Of a DNA stretch of 64,000 nucleotides, positions 23,951 through 35,689 are shown piece by piece (position 1 is the first letter of the stretch; each line of letters starts with the position of its first letter). The notes under the pieces are model-generated. The model ran no database searches. It had not been told where the DNA came from and worked only from the letters and a program-made list of their open reading frames with translations. Source of the stretch: CAZEIW01 sp964512305. GTDB taxonomy: Bacteria > Pseudomonadota > Gammaproteobacteria > Burkholderiales > Burkholderiaceae_F. The DNA lies in the NCBI GenBank assembly GCA_964512305.1, contig CAZEIW010000026.1:9562-73561 (forward strand). Reading direction: 5' to 3'. The position numbers were made by a program, and so were the translations under genes.

Positions 23951-25299
23951 TCACAGCAGGACGCGGCGGAAGTCCGCGAGCACCTGCGCCAGGAACGTGT
24001 TGAAGCGCGCGGCCGACGCTCCGTCGACCACGCGGTGGTCCCACGACAGCGAAAGCGGCAGGATCAGCCGCGGCGCGAACTGCTTGCCGTCCCACACCGG
24101 CCTGATGGCCGAGCGGCATACGCCGAGGATTGCGACTTCGGGTGCGTTGATGATCGGCGTGAAATAGGTGCCGCCGATTCCGCCGAGCGAGGAGATCGAG
24201 AACGTCCCGCCCTGCATGTCGGTGGGCGACAGCTTGCCGTCGCGCGCCTTGGCGGCAAGCGCCGCGGTTTCGCGCGCCACGTCGAACACGCCCTTGCGAT
24301 CGGCGTCTCGCAGCACCGGCACCACGAGGCCGTTGGGCGTGTCGGCCGCGAAACCGATGTGGTAGTAGCGCTTCAGGATCACGGCATCGCCGGTCGCGGC
24401 GTCGATCGAGCTGTTGAACTCGGGAAACCTCTTCAGCGCCGCGACGCAGGCCTTGATCAGGAACGCCAGCATCGTGACCTTGACGGCGGACTTGTCCTTT
24501 TCGTTCTCGCGGTTGAGCTGAACGCGAAACGCCTCGAGGTCCGTGACGTCGGCGTCCTCGTGGTTCGTGACGTGCGGGATCGTCACCCAGTTGCGATGCA
24601 GGTTCGGCCCCGACAGCTTGCGGATGCGCGACATCTCGACGCGCTCGACCGGGCCGAACTTCGCGAAGTCGATCTGCGGCCAGGCCAGCACGCTCAGGCC
24701 GCCGCCCGCGACGGGCGGCGCGGCGGCGCGGCCGGCGCCGGCCTGGAGCACGCCCTTGACGAACGCCCGCACGTCGTCGGCCGTGATCCGCCCCTTGGGA
24801 CCGCTGCCGCGCAGCTGGGCAAGATCGACCCCGAGCTCGCGCGCGAACTGACGCACCGAGGGAGACGCGTGCGGCTTGCCGGCTCCGACCGCCGGCAGCT
24901 CCTCGACGCTTGGGCGTGGCCCCATCTCGACCGCGAACGCAGCCGACTCGGGCGACGGCGAAGCACGCGCCGCAGGCGGCGGCGCCTCGGGTGCCGGTGC
25001 AGGTGCGGCTGCCGCCGGCGCCGCGGCGGAGGCGGGAGCCGCGGCGGCCGCGGCGGCAGCCACAGCATCCAGCAGCAGGATCACCGATCCCTCGGACACC
25101 TTGTCGCCGAGGCGCACCTTCAATTCCTTGACGACGCCCGCCGACGACGACGGGATCTCCATCGAGGCCTTGTCCGATTCGACCGTGATGAGCGACTGCT
25201 CTTTCGCGATCTGGTCGCCCGGCTTGACCAGCAGCTCGATGACCTCGACGTCCTTGAAGTCGCCGATGTCCGGAACCTTGATCTCGACCATGCTGCCCA

Positions 25300-25300
<1 letters not shown>
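23951..25300 (-). CDS. aceF: dihydrolipoamide acetyltransferase (E2)
   Basis: A 449-residue E2 core enzyme that moves the acetyl group to CoA. It has one N-terminal lipoyl domain (VESDKASMEIPS), an Ala/Pro-rich linker, a peripheral-subunit-binding domain (ASPSVRQFARELGVDL, GSGPKGRITADDV) and the catalytic domain ending in LSLSWDHRVVDGASAARF, which carries the active His and Asp. E. coli has three lipoyl domains; a single one here fits with a further one on E3. The ATG overlaps the aceE stop by one base (TGATG). A second ATG nine bases downstream (MVEIKVP) is possible. Confidence 0.96.
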
Positions 25301-28002
<2,702 letters not shown>

Positions 28003-28077
28003 TTGAGGTCTCCTCCCGGCGTTTTGGACGCGGCATCGGCCGACGTGGCGGCGCTACTGTATCAGCGGTGAACTCAC

Positions 28078-28114
28078 ATTTCAAATAATGACATTAATAT
28101 TCATAATATGAAAT
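28078..28114. promoter_or_regulatory. AT-rich inverted repeat upstream of aceE, possible operator
   Basis: ATTTCAAATAATG (28078-28090) and CATAATATGAAAT (28102-28114) are inverted copies matching at 11 of 13 positions, separated by 11 bases that are also A/T rich. The block lies 76 bases before the aceE start and 116 bases before prlC. It stands out sharply in G/C-rich DNA. It may contain the aceE promoter and a regulator site; I cannot name the regulator. Confidence 0.5.
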
Positions 28115-28229
28115 TTAAGGTCCTGGAGAGGCCGCAGCAAGGCCCTTCGGCCCCCCGCACCGCGCGCCAGCGTAGCGCAGCAGGCGAAGCTCTGCTGGCT
28201 GTCGCGTAACATGACAGCCCCCAATCTGA

Positions 28230-30299
28230 ATGCTGCCGCCGCGGCACTCGCTTCGCGTGGATCAGGCCAACTCACTGCTTCAGCTCGACGGCCCGGCGCC
28301 GTTCGATCGCTTCGCGGCGGCCGACGTGACACCGGCGATCGAAGCGCTGCTCGCGCAGTGCCGGTCTACCGTCGAGCAGGTGTGCGCCGCGAGCGGCGAG
28401 CCGGACTGGGACACGGTGGTCGAGCCGATCGAGGCCACCACGCAGCCGCTCTCGCGCGCCTGGGCCGTGGTGTCGCACCTGAACTCGGTCGCCGACACCG
28501 AGGCGCTCAGGGTCCAGTACAACGAGAATCTGCCGAAGCTCACGGCGTTCTGGACCGAGCTGTCGCAGAACCTCGCCCTGTACGACCGTTACCGGCGGAT
28601 CTCGGCGCAGCCGGCGTTCGTGCGCGCGCCGGCGGCCCGCCGGCGCACGATCGACAACGAGCTGCGCGACTTCCGCCTGGGCGGGGCCGAGCTCGACGAG
28701 CCTAGCCGGCGGCGGCTGCGCGAGTTGCGCGAGCGCCAGTCGCAGGTGTCGACGCGCTTCGCCGAGAACGTGCTCGATGCCACGAACGCGTTCGCGCTGT
28801 GGCTGGAGCCGGCGGATCTCGCCGGGATCCCCGAAGACGTCGTCGCCCACTACCGCGAGACCGCGCAGGCGGACGGGCGCGACGGCTTCAAGCTGACGCT
28901 GCATGCGCCGAGCTATGTGCCGGCGATGCAGTACGCGCACGACCGCTCGCTGCGGCAGCGGCTGTACCGGGCGTACTCGACCCGTGCGTCGGAATTCGGC
29001 CCGCCGAAATGGGACAACACCGGCCCGATGCTCGAACTGCTGCGGCTGCGCGCCGAGCAGGCGTGCCTGCTCGGCTATCGCAACTACGCCGAGCTGTCGT
29101 TGGTGCCCAAAATGGCGCGCACGCCGGCCGAGGTGCTCGACTTCCTGCGCGACCTGTCGCGCCGCTCCAAGCCCCAAGCGCAGCGCGATCTGCACGAGCT
29201 GCGGGAATTCGCGGCGCGCGAGCTCGGCCTGCCGGAGCTGCAGGCCTGGGACATCTCCTACGCGTCCGAGCACCTGCGCGAGGCGCGCTATTCGTACTCC
29301 GACCAGGAATTGAGGCCGTATTTTCCGATCGACCGCGTGCTCGCCGGGCTGTTCGAGCTGATCGGGCGGCTGTTCGCGGTGGCGATCCGGCCCGACCGGG
29401 CGCCGGTGTGGCATCCCGATGTCCGCTTCTACCGCGTCGAGTCTCCGCGCGGCGAACTGCTCGGGCAGTTCTACCTCGACCTGTATGCGCGCCCGCACAA
29501 GCAAGGGGGCGCCTGGCAGGACGACGCGCGCAGCCGCTGGCAGCACCACGGCGTCCTGCAGACGCCGGTGTCGTTCCTGACCTGCAATTTCTCGCCGCCC
29601 GTCGCGGGCAAGCCGGCGCTGCTCACGCACGACGAGGTCTCGACGCTGCTGCACGAGTTCGGCCATGGCCTGCACCACCTGCTCACGCGCGTCGACGAGC
29701 CGCAGGTGTCGGGCATCCACGGGGTCGAGTGGGACGCCGTCGAGCTGCCGAGCCAGTTTCTCGAGAATTTCGGCTGGCAGTGGGACGCGCTGCGCGGGTT
29801 CAGTGGCCACGTCGACACCGGCGAGCCCCTGCCGAGGGAGCTGTTCGACCGGGTGCTGGCGGCCAGGAACTTCCAGAGCGGCATGCACCTCGCGCGGCAG
29901 ATCGAATTCGGCCTGTTCGACATGCGGCTGCACGCCGAATTCGACCCGGCCGGCGCCGACGCGGCCGCGCTGCTGGCGCTGCTGCGCGATGTGCGGCAGG
30001 AGGTCGCTGTGGTGTTCCCGCCCGAGGACAACCGCAGCGAGCACAGCTTCATGCACATCTTCTCGGGCGGCTACTCGGCCGGGTACTACAGCTACCTGTG
30101 GGCCGAGGTGCTCTCGGCCGACTGCTTCGGCGCCTTCGAGGAGCAACCGCCCGAGGCTTATCCCGCGCTCGGCCGCCGCTTCCTCGACGCGGTGCTGGCG
30201 GTGGGGGGCAGCCGGCCGGCGATCGAGTCGTTCACCGACTTTCGCGGCCGGGCCCCGACACTGGACGCCCTGCTGCGCCAGTACGGCATCGCGCCCTGA
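28230..30299 (+). CDS. prlC: oligopeptidase A (M3 family)
   Basis: A 689-residue zinc metallopeptidase. The active site is HEFGHGLHH (HExxH), with a downstream Glu in the segment GVEWDAVELPSQFLENF typical of M3 enzymes. Other M3/PrlC parts are FDLYARPHKQGGAW-like (here LDLYARPHKQGGAW), TCNFSPP, and FMHIFSGGYSAGYYSYLWAEVLS in two pieces. It degrades short peptides, including released signal peptides, in the cytoplasm. Length is close to E. coli PrlC (680). ATG 28230 has no clear ribosome site; GTG 28257 is an alternative start. Confidence 0.94.
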   Translation: MLPPRHSLRVDQANSLLQLDGPAPFDRFAAADVTPAIEALLAQCRSTVEQVCAASGEPDWDTVVEPIEATTQPLSRAWAVVSHLNSVADTEALRVQYNENLPKLTAFWTELSQNLALYDRYRRISAQPAFVRAPAARRRTIDNELRDFRLGGAELDEPSRRRLRELRERQSQVSTRFAENVLDATNAFALWLEPADLAGIPEDVVAHYRETAQADGRDGFKLTLHAPSYVPAMQYAHDRSLRQRLYRAYSTRASEFGPPKWDNTGPMLELLRLRAEQACLLGYRNYAELSLVPKMARTPAEVLDFLRDLSRRSKPQAQRDLHELREFAARELGLPELQAWDISYASEHLREARYSYSDQELRPYFPIDRVLAGLFELIGRLFAVAIRPDRAPVWHPDVRFYRVESPRGELLGQFYLDLYARPHKQGGAWQDDARSRWQHHGVLQTPVSFLTCNFSPPVAGKPALLTHDEVSTLLHEFGHGLHHLLTRVDEPQVSGIHGVEWDAVELPSQFLENFGWQWDALRGFSGHVDTGEPLPRELFDRVLAARNFQSGMHLARQIEFGLFDMRLHAEFDPAGADAAALLALLRDVRQEVAVVFPPEDNRSEHSFMHIFSGGYSAGYYSYLWAEVLSADCFGAFEEQPPEAYPALGRRFLDAVLAVGGSRPAIESFTDFRGRAPTLDALLRQYGIAP

Positions 30300-30364
30300 A
30301 CGGCAGCGGTCGACCGCACCGCCTTGGTGCGGTCCGTCTCAGCATGTTCAACGTGAATGCGACA

Positions 30365-30404
30365 TGTCATCCATGTTGCAGCGCGATGTAACCTCCCTGA
30401 AATA
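30365..30404 (+). promoter_or_regulatory. tandem Pho boxes upstream of pstS
   Basis: Four seven-base units occur at exact 11-base steps: TGTCATC (30365), TTGCAGC (30376), TGTAACC (30387) and TGAAATA (30398). This is the layout of two adjacent PhoB sites (7-base direct repeats with 4-base spacers). A -10-like TAGAGT lies about 10 bases later at 30414-30419, as in PhoB-dependent promoters where the box replaces the -35. The third and first units fit the TGTCAY consensus best. Confidence 0.72.
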
Positions 30405-30456
30405 TTCGAATCCTAGAGTCGCGGGCGCACCCCCATCCCGAATTCGAGGAGTCCTC

Positions 30457-31476
30457 ATGCTCGCAAAGCTGAAGTCCGGCTGGATCGCACTCGCGGTCGC
30501 CGGTTCGATGTTCGCCGGGTCGGCTGTCGCAGCCGAGATCACCGGCGCCGGATCGACGTTCGTCTACCCCCTGCTCTCGCGCTGGTCCGCCGACTACAGC
30601 ACCGCCACCGGAACCAAGATCAACTACCAGTCGATCGGATCGGGGGGCGGCATCGCGCAGATCAAGGCCGCGACCGTCGATTTCGGGGCCTCGGACAAGC
30701 CGCTTGCTTCCGATGAGCTGGCAACCGCCGGGCTGGCGCAGTTCCCGGTCGTGATCGGCGGCGTCGTGCCGGTGGTCAACATCGAGGGCGTCGGGCCGGG
30801 CCAGCTGCGCCTGGACGGCGCGACGCTGGCGAACATCTACCTGGGCAAGATCGCCAAGTGGAACGACGCGGCGATCGCCGCGCTGAACCCGGGCCTGAAG
30901 CTCAGCGACGACGCGATCTCGGTGGTCCATCGCTCCGACGGCTCGGGTACCACGTTCAACTTCGCCGACTACCTGACGAAGGTCAGCGAAGAGTGGAAGG
31001 CCAAGGTCGGCGAAGGCACCTCGGTGCAATGGCCGGTCGGGGTCGGCGGCAAGGGCAACGAGGGCGTATCGGCCTACGTCAAGCAGATCAAGAACTCGAT
31101 CGGCTATGTCGAGCTCGCCTACGCGCTGCAGAACAAGATGGCGTACACGGCGCTGAAGAACCGGGCCGGCAACGTCGTCCAGCCGAGCCTCGAGACCTTC
31201 GAGGCCGCGGCGGCCAGCGCCGACTGGTCGAAGGTCAAGGACTTCAACCTGGTGATCACCGACGCGCCAGGCGCGCAGTCGTGGCCGATCGCGGCGAGCG
31301 TTTTCGTGATCATGTATCGGCAGCCCAAGGACGCGACGCGGACGCGTTCCACGCTCGAATTCTTCAAGTGGTCGCTCGAGAACGGACAGTCGCAGGCCAA
31401 GTCGCTCGACTACGTGGCGCTGCCGCCGGCGCTGGTCAAGAGCATCGAGGCATACTGGGGCACGGAGATCAAGTAG
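30457..31476 (+). CDS. pstS: phosphate ABC transporter substrate-binding protein
   Basis: A 339-residue periplasmic phosphate-binding protein. Signal peptide residues 1-24 end in AVAA. Phosphate-site parts are ITGAGSTFVYPLLSRW, GSGGGIAQIKA, DFGASDKPL and VVHRSDGSGTTFNFADYL. It delivers phosphate to PstC/PstA. The ribosome site GAGGAG lies before the ATG. A tandem Pho box upstream implies induction by phosphate starvation through PhoB. A strong hairpin separates it from pstC, which would favour more PstS than channel subunits. Confidence 0.97.
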   Translation: MLAKLKSGWIALAVAGSMFAGSAVAAEITGAGSTFVYPLLSRWSADYSTATGTKINYQSIGSGGGIAQIKAATVDFGASDKPLASDELATAGLAQFPVVIGGVVPVVNIEGVGPGQLRLDGATLANIYLGKIAKWNDAAIAALNPGLKLSDDAISVVHRSDGSGTTFNFADYLTKVSEEWKAKVGEGTSVQWPVGVGGKGNEGVSAYVKQIKNSIGYVELAYALQNKMAYTALKNRAGNVVQPSLETFEAAAASADWSKVKDFNLVITDAPGAQSWPIAASVFVIMYRQPKDATRTRSTLEFFKWSLENGQSQAKSLDYVALPPALVKSIEAYWGTEIK

Positions 31477-31508
31477 GTCCGGGAAAAGAGCGGCTTACAA
31501 TCGATTGG

Positions 31509-31534
31509 CCGGGGGGCATGTCAGGGCCCCCCGG
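31509..31534 (+). terminator. pstS-pstC intercistronic hairpin
   Basis: CCGGGGGGC (31509-31517) pairs perfectly with GCCCCCCGG (31526-31534) around an eight-base loop. A weak T-rich stretch follows. It is best read as a partial terminator or mRNA-stabilising stem that lowers pstCAB relative to pstS. Confidence 0.7.
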
Positions 31535-31555
31535 TTCGTTTCCGCACAACGTGCC

Positions 31556-32548
31556 ATGGGTTTGACGTCAACCACGGTGCCTGAACTGTCGGTCGAGGAC
31601 GCGCGCATCCACGAGCGGATGAGCGCCGAGACGCACCAGGACGAGTTGTTCCGCGCCCTGCTGTTCGCCGCGGCCGCCCTGGTGCTGCTGGTGCTCGGCG
31701 CCGCGGCGGCGTCGATGCTGTGGGGCGGGCGCCTGGCGTTCCAGACCTTCGGCTGGAAGTTCATTGTCAGCGACGACTGGGACGCTGTCGGCCGGCAGTT
31801 CGGCGCCTTCGTCCCGATCTACGGCACGCTGGTGAGCTCGGCAATCGCGATGCTGATCGCGGTGCCGGTGAGCTTCGGCATCGCGCTGTTCCTGACCGAG
31901 ATCGCGCCGGGCTGGTTGCAAGGCCCGATCGCCGCTGCGGTCGAGTTGCTGGCCGGCATTCCCTCGATCATCTACGGCATGTGGGGTCTGTTCTCGTTCG
32001 TGCCATTCATGGCGGACCACGTCCTGCCGTGGATCAATGCCCACCTTGGCGTCCTGCCGTGGATCGGGCCGCTGTTCAAGGGGCCCCCGCTGGGGATCGG
32101 CATGCTGACCGCGGGCATCGTGCTCGGCATCATGGTGATCCCGTTCATCTCGTCGGTGATGCGCGACGTCTTCCGCACCGTGCCCGCGGCGCTGAAGGAA
32201 TCGGCGTACGCGCTCGGCTCGACCACCTGGGAAGTGGTGTGGAAGGTCGTGCTGCCGTATACGCGCTCGGCGGTCGTCGGCGGCATTTTCCTCGGCCTCG
32301 GGCGCGCGCTGGGGGAGACCATGGCCGTGACCTTCGTGCTCGGCAATGCGCACCAGCTCAGCGCCTCGTTGCTGATGCCCGGCAACTCGATCGCCGCGAC
32401 GATCGCCAACGAGTTCACCGAGGCCGATTCGGACATCTACCTGTCGTCGCTGATCGCGCTCGGCTTCCTGCTGTTCGTGGTCACCTTCGTGGTGCTGGCG
32501 ATCGCGCGCCTGATGCTGCACCGCCTGGCGCGCCAGGAGGGCCGCTGA
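31556..32548 (+). CDS. pstC: phosphate ABC transporter permease PstC
   Basis: A 330-residue inner-membrane permease with six or more hydrophobic segments. Family parts are FVPIYGTLVSSAIAMLIAVP, ELLAGIPSIIYGMWGLF, VPAALKESAYALGSTTWEVV (the ABC-contact EAA loop) and GRALGETMAVTFVLGN. The long insert before the last third (MADHVLPWINAHLG) is common in PstC. ATG 31556 gives 330 residues; the frame is open to 31505. It overlaps pstA by one base. Confidence 0.96.
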   Translation: MGLTSTTVPELSVEDARIHERMSAETHQDELFRALLFAAAALVLLVLGAAAASMLWGGRLAFQTFGWKFIVSDDWDAVGRQFGAFVPIYGTLVSSAIAMLIAVPVSFGIALFLTEIAPGWLQGPIAAAVELLAGIPSIIYGMWGLFSFVPFMADHVLPWINAHLGVLPWIGPLFKGPPLGIGMLTAGIVLGIMVIPFISSVMRDVFRTVPAALKESAYALGSTTWEVVWKVVLPYTRSAVVGGIFLGLGRALGETMAVTFVLGNAHQLSASLLMPGNSIAATIANEFTEADSDIYLSSLIALGFLLFVVTFVVLAIARLMLHRLARQEGR

Positions 32549-33414
32549 TGGTTTCGATCACGAGCCGCGGCTACCGGCGCCGGCGCGCGGTCAACGTGAT
32601 CGCGAAGCTGCTGGGCATCGCCGCGACGCTGTTCGGGCTGTTCTGGCTCGCGTGGATCCTGGTCGTCGCGCTCGCCAACGGGGCCCGGGCCTTGAGGCTT
32701 GAGATCTTCACCCAGATGACGCCGCCGCCGGGAGCCGAGGGCGGGCTTGCCAACGCCCTGTTCGGCAGCCTGCTGATGAGCGTGCTCGGCGTGCTGATCG
32801 GGGCCCCGCTCGGCGTCGCGGCCGGCACCTACCTGTCCGAGTTCGCCGAGCGGCGCCCCGCCTTGCGCGAGGCCGTCCGCTTCGTCAACGACATCCTGCT
32901 GTCGGCGCCGTCGATCGTGCTCGGCCTGTTCGTCTACACGTTGGTGGTGCGGCAGATCGGCCATTTCTCGGGCTGGGCGGGCGCGATCGCGCTGTCGCTG
33001 ATCGTGCTGCCGGTCGTGGTCCGCACCACCGACGAGACCCTGCGCCTGGTTCCGAACGTGATGCGGGAGGCGGCCCTCTCGCTCGGCATCCCGCGCTGGA
33101 AGGTCACGCTGCAGGTGCTGTACCGCGCCGCGGCGCCGGGCATTCTGACCGGGATCCTGCTCGGTCTGGCGCGCATCAGCGGCGAAACCGCGCCCCTGCT
33201 GTTCACCGCGCTCAACAACCAGTACTGGAGCGGCAACTTCAACGGGCCGACGGCCAGCGTCCCGGTCGTGATCTTCCAGTTCGCGATGAGCCCTTACGAC
33301 GCCTGGCATTCGCTCGCCTGGGCGGGCGCCTTCATCGTGACGATGTTCGTGCTGCTGCTGAGCGTCGGCGCGCGTGCCTACCTGTTGAGGAACCGGATCG
33401 ATTCCGCCGGCTGA
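32548..33414 (+). CDS. pstA: phosphate ABC transporter permease PstA
   Basis: A 288-residue inner-membrane permease paired with PstC. It shows GSLLMSVLGVLIGAPLGVAAGTYL, NDILLSAPSIVLGLFVY, the EAA loop VPNVMREAALSLGIPRWKV, and LARISGETAPLLFTAL, all expected for PstA. The start ATG overlaps the pstC TGA (TGATG), so the two subunits are translationally coupled. Confidence 0.96.
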   Translation: MVSITSRGYRRRRAVNVIAKLLGIAATLFGLFWLAWILVVALANGARALRLEIFTQMTPPPGAEGGLANALFGSLLMSVLGVLIGAPLGVAAGTYLSEFAERRPALREAVRFVNDILLSAPSIVLGLFVYTLVVRQIGHFSGWAGAIALSLIVLPVVVRTTDETLRLVPNVMREAALSLGIPRWKVTLQVLYRAAAPGILTGILLGLARISGETAPLLFTALNNQYWSGNFNGPTASVPVVIFQFAMSPYDAWHSLAWAGAFIVTMFVLLLSVGARAYLLRNRIDSAG

Positions 33415-33419
33415 GCCCG

Positions 33420-34214
33420 ATGAACGCCTTCGTCGACGATGGCCTGCAGCCGGCACCCCAACGCACCAAGATCTCGGTGCGCGGGCTGGACTTCTTCTAC
33501 GGCGGCTACCACGCGCTGAAGAACGTCAATTTCGACATCCCGGAGCGGCGGGTGACCGCGATCATCGGACCCTCCGGCTGCGGCAAGTCGACGCTGCTGC
33601 GCGTGCTCAACCGGATCTACTCCGTCTACGCGGGGCTGGAGGCCACCGGCCAGGTGCTGCTCGACGGCGAGAACGTGCTCGACCCGTCGTACTCGCTCAA
33701 CCGGCTGCGCACGCGGGTCGGGATGGTGTTCCAGAAGCCGGTCCCGTTTCCGCTGTCGATCTACGAGAACGTCGCCTACGGCCTGCGCCATCACGTGAAG
33801 CTGTCGCGCACCGAGCTCGACGAGCGCGTGGAGCGCGCGCTGCGCGAGTGCGCGCTGTGGGAGGAGGTCAAGGCCAAGCTGAACCAGAGCGGCCTGAGCC
33901 TGTCGGGCGGCCAGCAGCAGCGCCTGTGCATCGCGCGCGCGGTGGCGCTGCGGCCGCAGGTGCTGCTGCTCGACGAGCCGACCTCGGCGCTCGACCCGAT
34001 CGCGACCGGGCGCATCGAGCAGCTGCTCGCCGATCTCGAGCGCGACTACACGATCGTGATCGTCACCCACAACATGCAGCAGGCCGCGCGCGTTTCCGCG
34101 TACACCGCCTACATGTACCTGGGCGAACTGATCGAGTTCGGCGTCACCGCCGACCTGTTCACCCGTCCGCAGCAGCGGCAGACCGAGGACTACATCACCG
34201 GACGGTTCGGCTAG
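33420..34214 (+). CDS. pstB: phosphate ABC transporter ATPase PstB
   Basis: A 264-residue ATPase that powers phosphate import. Walker A GPSGCGKST, Q-loop VFQKPVPFPLSIYENVAYGLR, signature LSGGQQQRLCIARA, Walker B VLLLDEPTSALDP and H-loop VTHNMQQAARVS are all intact. It begins five bases after pstA. No phoU follows; the next gene is an unrelated glutaredoxin-like one, so the signalling partner PhoU must lie elsewhere. Confidence 0.97.
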   Translation: MNAFVDDGLQPAPQRTKISVRGLDFFYGGYHALKNVNFDIPERRVTAIIGPSGCGKSTLLRVLNRIYSVYAGLEATGQVLLDGENVLDPSYSLNRLRTRVGMVFQKPVPFPLSIYENVAYGLRHHVKLSRTELDERVERALRECALWEEVKAKLNQSGLSLSGGQQQRLCIARAVALRPQVLLLDEPTSALDPIATGRIEQLLADLERDYTIVIVTHNMQQAARVSAYTAYMYLGELIEFGVTADLFTRPQQRQTEDYITGRFG

Positions 34215-34281
34215 GGCGTTTGCGCGGTCGCCGGTTTTCCTGCGACCATAGGGGTCCGCTACGCTGCTCCCGCACCGACCC

Positions 34282-34860
34282 ATGCGCGCCGCCCTCACCG
34301 CCCTGCTCCTTGCATCGATCGCCACCGGCGCCGCTGCGCAGTACCGTTGGGTCGACCGCTCCGGCCAGGTCGGTTACGGCGACCAGCCGCCTCCCGGCGC
34401 GCACGACGTCGAGCGGGTGGGCGCGCTGCGTCCTTCCGATGGCCGCGCGGCCGATCCGCTGCGCGGCCTGCCGTTCGAGCTGCGCCGCGCCGCCGAACGG
34501 TTCCCCACGGTGCTCTACGTCACGAAGAGCTGCGCGCCGTGCGACGCCGGCCGCGAGCTGCTGCGGTCACGCTCGATCCCCTTCACGGAGCTGACGATCT
34601 CGACCGTGCCCGACGTCGAAGCCTTGCGCCGGCTTACCGGCGCCGACCGGCTGCCGGTGCTCACGGTCGGGCGCCAGATGATCAACGAATTCAACGCCGC
34701 GCAGTGGCAGGACGCGCTCGACGCCGCCGGCTATCCGCGCGAATCCATCCTGCCGCCTGACTGGCGCTGGCCCGAGCCCAGGCCGCTCACCGAGCCTCCG
34801 GCGCCGCGGGTCGCGGCGCCGGAGGCCGCGCCGGCAGCCACACCCGGTTCCCAGCCGTAA
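34282..34860 (+). CDS. DUF4124-glutaredoxin fusion, exported
   Basis: A 192-residue protein. A signal peptide (residues 1-19) is followed by a DUF4124 segment (YRWVDRSGQVGYGDQPPPG) and a glutaredoxin domain at about 75-150, with redox motif CAPC (YVTKSCAPCDAGRELL) and the glutathione/cis-Pro region RLPVLTVGRQMINEF. The tail is Pro/Ala rich. It should act as a periplasmic thiol-redox protein. It starts 67 bases after pstB and 19 bases before xthA on the same strand. Confidence 0.82.
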   Translation: MRAALTALLLASIATGAAAQYRWVDRSGQVGYGDQPPPGAHDVERVGALRPSDGRAADPLRGLPFELRRAAERFPTVLYVTKSCAPCDAGRELLRSRSIPFTELTISTVPDVEALRRLTGADRLPVLTVGRQMINEFNAAQWQDALDAAGYPRESILPPDWRWPEPRPLTEPPAPRVAAPEAAPAATPGSQP

Positions 34861-34879
34861 CGCCGCAGGACTGCTGAGC

Positions 34880-35677
34880 GTGGCGATCTCGATCGCGACC
34901 TGGAACGTGAATTCGCTGAAGGTGCGCCTCGGCCATCTGCTGCAATGGCTGGCCGCGCGCCGGGCCGACATCGTGTGCCTGCAGGAGACCAAGCTCGTCG
35001 ATGAGAGCTTCCCGGCCGACGCGCTGCTCGACGCGGGCTACCGCAGCATGTTCGCCGGGCAGAAGACGTACAACGGCGTCGCGATCCTGCTGCGCAAGGA
35101 CACGATCGGCGAGCCCGGCGCGGTCCAGGTCAACGTGCCGGGCTCGGACGACCCGCAGAAGCGCCTGCTGGCACTGAGCGTCGACGGCCTGCGCATCGTG
35201 TGCGCCTACTTTCCCAACGGCCAGGCGGTCGGCAGCGACAAGTTCGCCTACAAGCTGCAGTGGATCGCCGCGCTCACCGGGTGGCTGCGCGAGGAGATCG
35301 CGCGCGAACCGCGGCTGGCGCTCGCGGGCGACTTCAACATCGCGCCCGAGCCGCGCGACGTGCACGACCCGGCGTTGTGGGAAGGACAGGTGCTGTTCTC
35401 GGAGCAGGAGCGCGCGGCGTTTCGAGCGCTGCAGTCGCTCGGCCTCGAGGACGGATTCCGCCTGTTCGAGCAACCCGAGCGCTCGTACACCTGGTGGGAC
35501 TATCGCAATCTCGCGTTCCGCAGAAAAATGGGCCTGCGCATCGACCACATCCTGCTCACGCCGGCACTGGCGCGGCGCTGCACGGCCTGCTCGATCGATG
35601 TCGAGCCGCGCCGCCTCGAGCAGCCGAGCGACCACGCTCCGGTGGTCGCGACGCTCGAGCTGGCCGCGGCTTCCTAG
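34880..35677 (+). CDS. xthA: exodeoxyribonuclease III
   Basis: A 265-residue AP endonuclease/3'-exonuclease for base-excision repair. Family motifs: ATWNVNSLKVRL, LQETKLVDESFP (metal-binding Glu), GDFNIAPEPRDVHDP, YTWWDYRNLAFRRKMGLRIDHIL split in two, and the final SDHAPVVATLE with the catalytic Asp-His. The start is GTG at 34880. It is followed 12 bases later by the racemase-family gene. Confidence 0.96.
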   Translation: MAISIATWNVNSLKVRLGHLLQWLAARRADIVCLQETKLVDESFPADALLDAGYRSMFAGQKTYNGVAILLRKDTIGEPGAVQVNVPGSDDPQKRLLALSVDGLRIVCAYFPNGQAVGSDKFAYKLQWIAALTGWLREEIAREPRLALAGDFNIAPEPRDVHDPALWEGQVLFSEQERAAFRALQSLGLEDGFRLFEQPERSYTWWDYRNLAFRRKMGLRIDHILLTPALARRCTACSIDVEPRRLEQPSDHAPVVATLELAAAS

Positions 35678-35689
35678 GACCCGCGTCCA

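Noticed and set aside
34215..34281. Expected phoU after pstB
   Set aside because: The gap is only 67 bases and the next gene encodes a DUF4124-glutaredoxin protein.
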